This document shows positions 1 to 12,240 of a stretch of DNA of 64,000 nucleotides, piece after piece. The DNA lies in NCBI GenBank assembly GCA_949316495.1, contig OX439004.1:32742904-32806903 (forward strand). The letters are read 5' to 3'. The first letter of the stretch is position 1. Each line of letters starts with the position of its first letter. The stretch comes from Amphiduros pacificus (Eukaryota; Annelida; Polychaeta; Phyllodocida; Hesionidae). A program made the position numbers and the translations under genes. The notes under the pieces are model-generated. The model saw only the letters and a program-made list of their open reading frames with translations. It ran no database searches and had not been told where the DNA came from.

Positions 1-831
1 TCTTGGTAAATCTCGTTTGGAATTAGTGGGGTAGGGAGTATTTTCAAATGAGCTTGTCTGAGCATGTGTTGAGGAGACGTGTATTCCAGATACATATAGT
101 AGGGACAAGAGAAAAAGACCAAAAAAGCCCAGGAAAGATGTGTACACAGAGATAGAGAGCTGAGCAGCATAAGGGGAACTAGCTTGCATAATATAGTGCT
201 ACCAGACACAAGCTACCATGCCGTGTGCACACAGGCGATAGCCAACTGTAAAATCAATTTGTTTTGACTGTGGGATTATGGGAGGAGAAGTTACATAAGG
301 AGTAGAATATCTGATGTTGTCAGGCGTGGTTGTCAACACTGGGACTGCCACAAGGTGATCAAGTGTGTATATTCAATTAGTTAACATTTCATGAGTAGTT
401 AGCATCGGTGGTGGGGTGGTGGCACGGTAGGAGTGTGCAATGATTGTGATCGCACAAGAAGCTAAGATAAATAAACATAATAGACAAGTAAAAGGGAATG
501 TTGCTCACCATAGAAATGAGTTCATAGTTCTGATGAGAATCAAATGAAAATGAAAATTAGCTATAGATTTATTAGTGAAATGAGAGATTGGGAGAATTCC
601 TATTGTTAAGAAATAGAGGACCTTTTTTCATATTAGATTGGTACTGTATTTGAAAAAATTATGTTCTTTTGAACATTACCTTTTGATTTGTCCTGATAAA
701 TATTTGACATTTGAAGATCCAATAATCTGAAGAAGTAGTCATGCATGTCTTTATTGGGTTACGTTCAATTTATATGTGAAACATTTTTATTTTTTTATAA
801 GGCCACTGAAAATGTCTTGCCCTGAAATACA

Positions 832-1037
832 GAAATACATGTAAATTGTATTACAGCTGTTTACATATGCCATGTTTACTTTGATGTGAAGTAGTACATT
901 GCCAATCATGGAGTAGTATCGTTTGATGCAACATATCTGGCAGGCTCAGATGAACTGTTCATGATATGAAGTTAAAATCACTAGAGTTATATGAGATATT
1001 TGCCTAATGCAGCTGTAATACAATTTACATGTATTTC
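832..1037. mobile_element. short inverted-repeat element (28-bp perfect arms)
   Basis: 832-859 (GAAATACATGTAAATTG and on to ACAGCTG) is the exact reverse complement of 1010-1037, with a 150-base loop. The size and structure fit a tiny MITE or a foldback remnant. No clear target-site duplication was seen. Confidence 0.5.
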
Positions 1038-1046
1038 AGAATAAGA

Positions 1047-1262
1047 ACTGGCCAAAATAGCTCAATTGGTAGAGTATTCACCTTGAGGCTTGAGACCCAG
1101 GGATTCCGGGTTTGAACCTTAGCCAGTTACTACCAACCACTATGAGCAGACATTGCCTGGATATAAACGTCCGCTATAGCTTTAGCTTCATGTGGCAAGA
1201 AATGCTTTAAATCCCAGCTAGACTGAGCTAGTCCACATCTTTTATTCAAATCAGTTGACCTT
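1047..1262 (+). repeat. tRNA-derived SINE-like copy
   Basis: An A-box-like TAGCTCAATTGGTAGAG and a B-box-like GGGTTTGAACC stand about 40 bases apart, flanked by ACTGGCC and AGCCAGT that could pair as an acceptor stem. An unrelated AT-rich tail follows. The anticodon arm is irregular, so this is a SINE or tRNA-derived repeat rather than a working tRNA gene. Confidence 0.5.
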
Positions 1263-1263
1263 G

Positions 1264-4018
1264 TTATGTAATTAGCTTAATAGTGCACAAGATTGAGATC
1301 TGCAGGAACAGGACAGAGAAATTGGCTGACCTGCTGACTCCAAACATTCCTGTACTCACAGCGCTTTCTGCTTGACCAATCATTTGCAAGTGGTGAGTCC
1401 ATCCACTACCTAGTTCGGCTGAGCACCATAAGGCATTGGCCAATGCATTTAGTGGCCAGCTTTCTGTCAGCCAATCGTGTGCAAGCGTAATGTTTTGCAT
1501 CAGATTTTGATGGAATGTGCCAACTTCAATCATGTGTGCCATTATTTTCTCCTGTGGCTTGATTGACATGGATAGTTGTTTATGGCATAGCATTGTACAT
1601 TTCATCCCATCTCAACTCTACAGAACCTTTTCAGTTACATAGAATGTGAAAGAGTTAAGATTGATCAGAACTAAAAACATAGTACGATAGTTAAGCACAG
1701 ATATTTGGTCTTCAAATAATTTAAAAGAAATGAAAACTCTAAAGACCAATTTTACTTTTACACATTTTGTAGATTTTGCAGTTGATAAAATGTGAATTAT
1801 TCCTCACTCAAATGGCATCAGGATGATGTGAGATGATATTTGATGTTATGACAGAACTTTCCTTAATCCAGAACACACGCCTGTAAATATGCCTAGTTCT
1901 AACATGCAGTCCATCATATCAGTATGTAATTATTCCAAAATATTTTTATACAACATATTTGATGCGTGACTTAATTGCATCACATTTAAAAACAAGTAGA
2001 ACGCTGATTTCAAACCCCAATCATTTAATCCTTGTCACTACCCCCTTTTCAATCCATCCAGTCGTGGACCTAAGAAGCCCTTGTATTTTGGAGTGTTTTA
2101 CCCTGGGAATCTGACATTTCCCTATTGCTGTTCACATAATGTTTGGCTCCAATAGATAAGGAGGATCATCGCTTGACATTTAATGACATCCCTGTGATAA
2201 CTACAGCTTCAGCAGAAAACACACTTTGGCTGTTTAAAAAGTGCACACTGACTTTCTCAGCTTTTACTTTGAAATACACTGCCATTATAGATAAAAACTA
2301 AACTTGACTCATTAACATGGACAAAATTAGATATCAATATTTTGCAGCCATGAATATTTTAGACCTGATCAAAACATGGATTATTTTTTGGGTTTTTTTT
2401 TGGCCAAGTGAGGTCATGCAAAGCCATTGTAGGGTCATGCATTGACTGAAGTTTGTCATTATGGGCTTTCTGTTAACTCCTTTGGTTACCAAATATATAT
2501 GTTTTGTACCAGCTGTTAAGCATTGAAAAGTTAATGATGATGATGATTATCAATATGACCAACTTCAGGATATGTAAAAAAATTATATTTTTTTCTAATT
2601 TATGAAAACGTTCACAATATAGGGTGAAAGATGATACACCTAAAAACATGCTATATTACAATATTGGGTTAAAAACTTTCCAGGTTTTTAAAATCCTGTG
2701 TTATCAGGAGACGAGTAAGGGAGAGTAATTTCATTATTATTGATAAATTAGGCTCATGAATGATTTATGCCTGTACATTAAAAAAAGAGCTTATATAACA
2801 AGAATGATTGTCATGTTCTTCATGCTGATGGGCAATAAAGTTTGATGTGAGAAACAACAACTATATGTTAATTCTTTATCGAAGCTAAAATTCATTTTCC
2901 ATTCTTCATTGCTGGATTCACACAGTCTTAAAAAAAGACCACACAAATATGCACTTCATAAGCAAATTTGAAGAAGCTAATTGTAATGTGTGAGATTTTA
3001 AGGCTTATTTTAGAACTGACATTGCTAACTACCAGGGATTGACCAGTCTGCGCTGAATACTTCTAAGTTCACCCATTTTAGGATCAACTCTTCAAAATAT
3101 TGAACATATAATCCACACTGCATACCTCATATCCATGAAATGTTTTTTTTTTAAATCATCCATACCAAATAACAAGATTTTTTGTGAAATATAACAAAAA
3201 ATGTAAATTTAAATCCATTATTGAAATTTAGATTCTTTGTATCTTGGCAAAAATATGAATGTAAGAGTAAGATTACATGAAAATTAGTCTCAAAATTAGC
3301 ATTTTCGTAAAATTGGTGAACATTTAAAATGCAAACAGATAAAAACTGATGATCCTCTCAAGACATTTCTCATTTTATTAAATGCTTTGTAAATTGTTCA
3401 TTGGAAATTAGGTTATCAATTCTCTGAATAGTTGCATTAAAATCAGGTGACAATTGCCCCATCATGTGTCTCCATCTCATTCTTTATGCTTCAAGTCTCA
3501 TCCAGGTGTCACTCATTTAACAAAATATTTTATGTAATATAATCAATTGATAAGAAAGACCTAAGACTAATAAAAGAAATGATCCAAAAAGAAATGTATC
3601 TTTTTGAATCAGTAATGATATATGAATACTATGGTCATTAGAAACTAATATAATAAGGGGTGATTCTTTTTCTAAAAATCAAGCTCGCACAGGACAAATT
3701 AATATAATATTAAACCAAAACAAAATGTGAAACAAAGTTATGCCATGACACAACAAGTTTGACAAAATCTCATAAGCCAAACATTAGATTTTCACATACT
3801 ACAATTTGCTTTTCAGTCATTCCAATATTTATTGAAAATGCCATCAATGCCAGAATAGCGCAAAAATGTCCACCAAAACTTGTGATGTGGGGTGATAATA
3901 CATTGACTCGCCATAGACTTACAGCAATATTGGCATAAACTGCAAACTTCCTGCTCCAAAGGCAAAACAATTCAAGCAGGATTTAGAGCAATGCCTTGAA
4001 TATTGCACAGCATTGAAA
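1264..4018. other. AT-rich non-coding DNA
   Basis: No exon, RNA gene or clear repeat seen in this stretch or in 1-831. Short open frames on the - strand (113 and 66 residues) match no family. It may be SCAI 5' intron or intergenic. Confidence 0.5.
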
Positions 4019-5872
4019 TGTATATAGTGTCCAATATAAGTCAGACTAGTCTACCAGCAGAGTCCATGTTATATATGGAGTCTACAGTCATACAGGCCAG
4101 ACTAGTCTACCATCAGAGTCCATGTTATACATGGAGTCTACAGTCATACAGGCCAGACTAGTCTACCAGCAGAGTCCATGTTATATATGGAGTTTACAGT
4201 CCTACAGGCCAGACTAGTCTACCAGCAGAGTCCATGTTATATATGGAGTCTACAGTCATACCGGCCAGACTAGTCTACCAGCAGAGTCCATGTTATATAT
4301 GGAGTCTACAGTCCTACAGGCCAGACTAGTCTACCAGCAGAGTACATGTTATATATGGAGTCTACAGTCCTACAGGCCAGACTAGTCTACCAGCAGAGTA
4401 CATGTTATATATGGAGTCTACAGTCCTACTGGCCAGACTAGTCTACCAGCAGAGTCCATGTTATATATGGAGTCTACAGTCCTACAGGCCAGACTAATCT
4501 ACAAGCAGAGTCCATGTTATATATGGAGTCTACAGTCATACAGGCCAGACTAGTCTACCAGCAGAGTCCATGTTATATATAGTGTCTACAGTCCTACAGG
4601 CCAGACTAGTCTACCAGCAGAGTCCATGTTATATATGGAGTCTACAGTCCTACAGGCCAGACTAGTCTACCAGCAGAGTACATGTTATATATGGAGTCTA
4701 CAGGCCTACAGGCCAGACTAGTCTACTAGCAGAGTCCATGTTATATATGGAGTCTACAGTCCTACTGGCCAGACTAGTCTACCAGCAGAGTCCATGTTAT
4801 ATATGGAGTCTACAGTCCTACAGGCCAGACTAGTCTACAAGCAGAGTCCATGTTATATATGGAGTCTACAGTCATACAGGCCAGACTAGTCTACCAGCAG
4901 AGTCCATGTTATATATAGTGTCTACAGTCCTACAGGCCAGACTAGTCTACCAGCAGAGTCCATGTTATATATGGAGTCTACAGTCCTACAGGCCAGACTA
5001 GTCTACCAGCAGAGTACATGTTATATATGGAGTCTACAGTCCTACAGGCCAGACTAGTCTACTAGCAGAGTCCATGTTATATATGGAGTCTACAGTCATA
5101 CAGGCCAGACTAGTCTACCAGCAGAGTCAATGTTATATATGGTGTCTCCAGTCATTCAGACCAGACTAGTCTACCAGCAGAGTCCATGTTATATATATGG
5201 AGTCTACAGTCATACAGGCCAGACTAGTCTACCAGCAGAGTCCATGTTATATATGGTGTCTACAGTCATACAGGCCAGATTAGTCTACCAGCAGAGTCAA
5301 TGTTATATATGGTGTCTCCAGTCATTCAGACCAGACTAGTCTACCAGCAGAGTCCATGTTATATATGGTGTCTCCAGTCATACAGACCAGACTAGTCTAC
5401 TTGCAGAGTCCATGTTATATATGGTGTCTACAGTCATACAGGCCAGACTAGTCTACCAGCAGAGTCCATGTTATATATGGTGTCTCCAGTCATTCAGACC
5501 AGACTAGTCTACCAGCAGAGTCCATGTTATATATGGTGTCTCCAGTCATACAGACCAGACTAGTCTACTTGCAGAGTACATGTTATATATGGAGTCTACA
5601 GTCATACAGGCCAGACTAGTCTACCAGCAGAGTCAATGTTATATATGGTGTCTCCAGTCATTCAGACCAGACTAGTCTACCAGCAGAGTCCATGTTATAT
5701 ATGGAGTTTACAGTCATACAGACCAGACTGGTCTACCAGCAGAGTCCATGTTATATATGGTGTCTACAGTCATACAGGCCAGACTAGTCTACCAGCAGAG
5801 TCAATGTTATATATGGTGTCTCCAGTCATACAGACCAGACTGGTTTACCTGCAGAGTCCATATTATAAATGG
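4019..5872. repeat. minisatellite, 56-bp unit, about 33 copies
   Basis: Each unit carries CCAGACTAGTCTACCAGCAG and GTTATATATGG followed by TCTACAGTC. The proximal part is dominated by GGAGTCTACAGTCCTACAGG variants; the distal part by GGTGTCTCCAGTCATTCAGA variants. A block is duplicated at a 336-base offset (6 units). Reading frames inside it are by-products of the repeat. Confidence 0.97.
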
Positions 5873-6961
5873 ATGTTGTTCATTGCCGAAAACAAACACG
5901 CCAACTGGCCATACTGTCATCTGCATGCATATTTCCCCCAGGGCACATGGACAGTGCCAATCACATCATCCAGAATCTCTGATAACTTCTTACAATGGCC
6001 TTTACATGGAACCTACAAAAATATATATTTTAGAAGTGTCAAATGTTCAGCTAATAAGAGCTAGTTGTATCTTGTAAATGGTATAATATGAAGAAATAAT
6101 CATATTTCAAAAAAAGTTATTTCATGAATTTGTTTTGCGAATATTACACATCAATTTTGTATTTTTGTGGTCAAGTAATGGTCACAAGAAAGAATGTTTC
6201 AAGGCAAAGACAATAAAATACTCATTTTCCAAAATAAAAAGGAGGAGAGAAAAGGCACAATTAATATTATGATTGCGATACATTGAAAATCACTAATTAT
6301 TGTGTTAAAAATTTTGATATTTGAGACCCTAACAATAAAAAATATGGATGATTTACAATTGACATATTTTTGAATAAATATTTCCCAAGTGTCATTAATA
6401 GATGCAATATTTGATAGTGTCAATATATTATTTAGCTTTAGAAAATCAGTTTAATTTGCATAAAGTCCCTTTTTTAGGGCAAGCTAAAGGTTTTGATGTT
6501 ACCTCCTAATCAGTCTTAGATCAGTTGTCCAATAATCATACCTAACTAACAATATAAGTATCTCACAGTCAATTGGCCTGCGTGATCTCATTTTGACACA
6601 TTTAAGAGTGACCAAATACATGTAGATGATGGTACCAACTGACAAGTCATTGGTATCACGTTTCATTTGGAGATTGCCAAAAAGGTCAGCATCATGTTTG
6701 ATATTAAATAACGTAAGACAGTAGTGTGGCATTGAATGGGATTGCCTGGAGAACCGGGGTTCTTAGTAACGCAGGCTGATTGGATGGGAAGCAATCTGAC
6801 ATGTGTAATATGGACAGAAAAAAACATGCAACATAGTAGCAAATTATGTTAGGATGCAAGGAACATGCTGAGCTGGCAGGCTCTCAAATGGGTGTGGGTT
6901 GGTCTGAATTATTCAGAGATAAACAGTTGATCCCACCTGATGGCAGTGCCAGGTCATTCTG

Positions 6962-7885
6962 AGTCCCCGGCAGGGCTGTGTCTATAGCAGGTTGTCACGG
7001 CACCTAGTCCCCGGCAGGGCAGGGCTGTGTCTATAGCAGGTTGTCACGGCTCCTAGTCCCCGGCAGGGCAGGGCTGTGTCTATAGCAGGTTGTCACGGCA
7101 CCTAGTCCCCGGCAGGGCAGGGCTGTGTCTATAGCAGGTTGTCATGGCGCCTAGTCCCTACCAGGGCAGGGCTGTGTCTATAGCAGGTTGTCATGGCTCC
7201 TAGTCCCTGGCAGGGCAGGGCTGTGTCTATAGCAGGTTGTCACGGCTCCTAGTCCCCGGCAGGGCAGGGCTGTGTCTATAGCAGGTTGTCACAGCACCTA
7301 GTCCCCGGCAGGGCAGGGCTGTGTCTATAGCAGGTTGTCATGGCTCCTAGTCCCCGGCAGCGCAGGGCTGTCTATAGCAGGTTGTCATGGCTCCTAGTCC
7401 CAGGCAGGGCAGGGCTGTGTCTATAGCAGGTTGTCACGGCTCCTAGTCCCCGGCAGGGCAGGGCTGTGTCTATAGCAGGTTGTCACGGCACCTAGTCCGC
7501 GGCAGGGCAGGGCTGTGTCTATAGCAGGTTGTCATGGCTCCTAGTCCCCGGCAGGGCAGGGTTGTGCCTACAGCAGGTTGTCAAGGCACCTAGTCCCCGG
7601 CAGGGCAGGGCTGTGTCTATATCAGGTTGTCCCGGCTCCTAGTCCCCGGCAGGGCAGGGCTGTGTCTATAGCAGGTTGTCACGGCACCTAGTCCCCGGCA
7701 GGGCAGGGCTGTGTCTATAGCAGGTTGTCACGGCACCTAGTCCGCGGCAGGGCAGGGTTGTGCCTACAGCAGGTTGTCAAGGCACCTAGTCCCCGGCAGG
7801 GCAGGGCTGTGTCTATATCAGGTTGTCCCGGCTCCTAGTCCTTAGCAGGGCAGGGCTGTCTATAGCAGGTTGCCATTGTCACGGT
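6962..7885. repeat. GC-rich minisatellite, 49-bp unit, about 19 copies
   Basis: Units hold CCCCGGCAGGGCAGGGCTGT, GTCTATAGCAGGTTGTCA and GGCTCCTAG or GGCACCTAG. It is strikingly G+C-rich in AT-rich flanks. Distinctive variant units recur at a 196-base offset (4 units), for example GTTGTGCCTACAGC at 7561 and 7757. Confidence 0.97.
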
Positions 7886-9600
7886 GAAATTATTGATATC
7901 ATATATTTTCAAATAATTAAAGGTTAGCGGAGGTTAAGGTTGGGCATTTGTAGATCTTTGTGCCATCCATTGATACTTACTTTGAGAAAAACAATTTTGT
8001 AACCTTTAGTTTTAACTTGTACAGTTTTCATACTTGTGGTGGGTCTTACCTTTTGACGTGTTAATTGCAGGATTGCCCACCCTGCCTTGAATTAGTAATT
8101 CTGAAGAGACTTACAATGTGGAAAGGTTCAAAAGTTAGCCTGGGTTTGGTTTTAAAAATATCTTAACATTTGGGTGAAGAAGAAAATGGATGCAATTTGA
8201 AAATTTTAGCAGGATGAAATATAAAAAGCATTATTTGAGAGGAATACGATAGGTGTCATCAGGTCAAATGTACATTTTATCAGGCCTTTTATTTCCCAAC
8301 CCACATGATTGTACCTTAATGTTGGCACCACCAGCTCCCATGTAAAGGTCATGATTATAATGTGTATCTAATCTGCTTGAAGTATGTATGTCACATGTTT
8401 ATATTTGGAACATAAAACAGGTATAATTCTATTGGTTGCTATGGCAACTACTTATCATTTCTCAACCACCAGCGAGAGGAGCATGGAGCTAATGACTGGT
8501 GAGGCACCCACTCATGGAAGCCATTGTCAAGATTCTATCAGCGTGTCCAGAGAATCTCAATTAAATAGGATGCAAACATCAAAAAGATTTAAAGGAAAAA
8601 AGGAAAAAAAGAATCCAGAATTTTGTTTTGATAGTAGCAGAAATGAAACGTGTAGTTTGAGTGTGTTTGATCATTGTGGAGATATATTTCTTGATTCCCG
8701 AGTTTTTTAAACCCCATCTCTGATACTTTCTTTCAAAATTGAATCCTTTTGATGACCTTTTAGGGTTCAGAGAATCAGATAATCATTGATAAACAAAAAC
8801 ATTTGATTTGAATAATCATGAAACATGACTATACATATATTTTATGGTTATTTATATGTGGTGGTTACATTTCTATTTTATCTTTCATACCTCACTCCCG
8901 ACCAAGACATCACCACCCACTCTCCTTATACACTCACAAACTCACAAAAGCATGACAACTTAGTTAATAAATAATATTACATATCTGGCACCAAATATAG
9001 TGATTCACCCATCCCCTAACATTTTATGTTCAAAAGCAGATTATTCTTATTTATTGACTGTGAGAAAAATAACAGAGATTAAACCTTCTTATATCTGGAG
9101 GCGCCAACACATTTTTGCCTAAAGCAAAGGGCTAAATAGGCTGGTCAGCAAAATAATGAGTGACGGGCCTCTTTGACAGAGGAGCATGGTTGGGTCTACC
9201 TGGGATGAGGTACCTGTATGATATATGTGGCAGCCTGCACCGCTGAATTAAGCATGTCACAAGCCTGATTCTGACAGACACTTCAGGTATCAAAGAGAAG
9301 GCTCTTAACGTGTACATCTACATTGGCCATCATTCATACATCATGATATAAGTTTGATATTGTTTTTTAGATCAGAAAAAAGATGATGATGATGTAGGTT
9401 TGTGGGCTCACAGAAAAAGGGTGGATCAGATTAAAAACTAAACGAGATGTATTGCAAAACAGAGTCTTCTTATTCAATGATAGAAACACTAATATTTTGA
9501 AGAAGGTGATGAAAGAAAGGATGTGCAAAATAATTTCATTTGAGTTGAAAGTGAATAATTTATGAACGAAATCAGAGAATTTGTCAGGATGAATTATGAT
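7886..9600. other. non-coding DNA with one X-box-like site
   Basis: Contains GTTGCTATGGCAAC at 8435-8448, a near-perfect RFX X-box palindrome. A 108-residue + strand open frame (8384-8710) overlaps it but starts and ends without splice or promoter context and is not a recognised protein. Confidence 0.4.
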
Positions 9601-10176
9601 TACCGTATCCGCTCGGGTTAGCGCCCATGGGCGGCTAATTGGGGACAAAGTAAAAGAGGGGGGTGGGCGTTTACCCAAGCATGGGCGTTTATAAAGATGG
9701 GTGGGCTCTTACACAATCATAAATCTTTGTAAAATGTACACAAACTTGCCTCTTTCATCGATAACATGGGGTGCCGTTGTGAGCGATAATACAGTGACAC
9801 CTGTGACGTCATCAGTTTCAGTGCAGAAATTTGAATAAGAGCGCATAAAGCGATGACGAGTACACAACACAATGCTGGAGAAGATGCAAACTTTGCAGCT
9901 TTGCAAGCACATTTCTGTCAATTTTCACGAAACTCTACACAACTTTCACAAATAAATACACGTGAACACTGATAGGACATGATTTAATAGAATATTGGGG
10001 TAAGCTTCAAAGATTTCACTTGTTCATACTGTAGGAAGATGTTAAAAGTCAGATCTGTAGAGACCAATATGACATGATGGCAGACATCCAGGGAAGGTGG
10101 GCGTTTAATGATTTCTTCCTAAAAAGGGGGGTGGGCGTTAAGCCAAGCATGGGCGCTAACCCGAGCGGATACGGTA
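9601..10176. mobile_element. non-autonomous DNA transposon with about 28-bp TIRs
   Basis: The left end TACCGTATCCGCTCGGGTTA... (9601-9629) is mirrored by ...TAACCCGAGCGGATACGGTA (10148-10176), flanked by TA on both sides, consistent with a TA target-site duplication. Both ends also carry a direct GGGGGGTGGGCGTT and AAGCATGGGCG module. No transposase frame is present. Superfamily is unassigned. Confidence 0.75.
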
Positions 10177-10917
10177 TAAGTTATCTGATGAAAGAGAAAA
10201 TCAGCTTAATAGTCCAGTCAAAATATGAAATGACCCAGAACAAATTAGAACAGAAACCATTTTGGTGTTATTTGTCTCAGAATGTAACCCAGATGAACAT
10301 ATAAAAAGTCTACCAAAATCAACTTAGTGGAACACCACCTAATTTGCATAAATTCAAAATGGCCGCCTCCCATTGACATTTCATCCTACTTCATGCATAC
10401 ATTCAGGTTTCTGCACACAGAATTAATATCATGCTCTTGCTGTTGGTGTAAAACAGTTATTTAAGGCCATGATAAAGAAATATATAGCTTCTGTAATGTT
10501 TATTGTAATATATTTCATACGATGCCAGCATCATTCTGCATCATTCTGCTATGAAATACATTATATTTTCCTCACAAATTCCAAATAGGTGACAAGCAGA
10601 AAATAATCACTTCTAGGGAGACCAAAACATGGAACAGACAGTGAATCATATAGTCACAAATACATGAAAAAGCAAATAATGAAACATTATGGAAAAAGAA
10701 ATTAATGGAAACCAAAAGTTGTCACAATGTGGAGCGCTGCTGCCAATGTCCTGCATGATTTTTATTCAAACCCAAAGCAGGACAATTCAGAAGATGACAA
10801 ATTTAGAATAATTCAAACTGCAGTAAAACTGATCATGTATGACATTAAGATGTTGCAATATAAGTGTGAAATGTATCCAGCCTGTGATCAGATGTCATCT
10901 CCTGGGCCCAATTTTTA

Positions 10918-11601
10918 CATCGTACTTCAAATCTTAAATCTGAGCATGTACTCAGATTTGAAGCCATACTTACCAAAGTTTGCTTCCAAAAGTATTTTTT
11001 ATTTTTTCATAATGCTCAGAAGTATGTACTTATGTCATATGACGTCATATTTCCATTGTTTAATTGAGTAAATACTCCCATGATGTCATATTCAAATGAG
11101 AAAATACAGAGGCTCAATTCGGGGATAACAGGGGCTCAGAATGGAGGATCACTTTATGTTAAGTTACAAATTTTCCAGTGACTGGGAATGTATCTGCATG
11201 TGATTCTGTTCAAGTAAACCTTATCTAATCCATTAATTTAACATAAATTGTTAAATATTTAGAAAAAAATCATACTTTGGAGCATTGACTTCAGCTTGAA
11301 GCCAGCCTCTAATCTGTCTCAGAATCTGAGCATGAAAATAAATTCAAAATCTGAACAAGAAAAAGGTCTGAGAACATTGGAAAAATTGAAAGATCTTGGA
11401 TCTGAGTAAATTATCAGAACATGAGCATGGACTTCAAATCTGAGTAAAAAACCTCAAATCTGAGTTTCCCAAGCATGATGGAAAAAAACAAATCTGAGTA
11501 TATGCTCAGAATCTGAGCATATAAAATGTTTTCTTAATATAATATAATAATAATATAACTTCAAATTGAAGTACGATATAACTTCAAATTGAAGTACGAT
11601 G
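10918..11601. mobile_element. foldback/MITE-like element with AATCTGAG sub-repeats
   Basis: The left end CATCGTACTTCAAAT is matched in inverse at the right end (TTGAAGTACGATG, 11589-11601). The interior has many copies of AATCTGAG in both orientations, including the palindrome AAATCTGAG...CTCAGATTT at 10937-10960. The right end has two tandem copies of the palindrome ACTTCAAATTGAAGT followed by ACGAT. Confidence 0.6.
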
Positions 11602-11830
11602 GAAAAATCATAGTGTTCTCCAATCACAAATCGTCAAAGCCCAGATAGGTGATTTGGAGAGGTTTGAGATTATTGCTTTTTCTATATAATCCTGTTCGCA
11701 TGAAATTTTTTAAATACCCAACCCTATTTGGGATAATACACATTTTATGTATAATTATATCTAAAATTTCCCAAAAAAGCTTAATTATTCTTTGGATAAC
11801 ATAAAACAAAGAAAATATGAACGGCAGTTG

Positions 11831-12240
11831 AATGACATGTGGTTACGAAACTGTGATACAAGCAAGCTATCTCGTTAAAATTAAGCAAAATATTCCAACC
11901 ATGGTTATTGTGTTTTGCTGAAAGTACCAAGTACTGGCTGTACTCTTTTGACCAACAGGTGGTCAAATGTATACCTCTATTGTCCCAATCTGAAGGTGCC
12001 CGATTGTTAGAAAAACTTTACTATACAGGGGTTTGCACTCGATCACTAGTCGGCCCATTAAAGTTTGTTGACAAAGTGTCGAATGGATGATTTGAAATTT
12101 AGCAGAAGACCCTCTCCTTTCAAATGGCACAGACCTTCATGTAGGTGAGATGGGTAATGATATTTGATCGCAAAGTTCGGGGTATAAGCATTACAATTAT
12201 ACAAGACAAGGAAAACCTCATTTCATGAATGTTTTAATCA
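11831..12240. repeat. dispersed repeat R1, copy a
   Basis: This shares ordered blocks with copies at 16790-17100 and 61352-61833: ATGTGGTTA, CAAGCTATCTC, TGTTTTGCT, GTCCCAATCTGAAG, GATCAC.AGTC, GATGATTTG, CAAATGGCACAG, and a TTTCATGAA end. It has no coding potential and no tRNA-like boxes that I can see. Class unknown. Confidence 0.6.

Noticed and set aside
1047-1125. Possible tRNA gene
   Set aside because: A and B boxes are present but the anticodon arm does not fold properly and a SINE-like body follows.
5130-6077. Open frames of 69-142 residues over the 56-bp array
   Set aside because: The unit length (56) is not a multiple of 3 and the peptides are translations of the repeat; no gene context.
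8384-8710. 108-residue + strand open frame
   Set aside because: No recognised domain, no splice or promoter context, composition like the flanks; the LLD-like SCAI N-terminus is not in it.
10727-11071. 114-residue + strand open frame
   Set aside because: Runs into the foldback element at 10918 and matches no known family.
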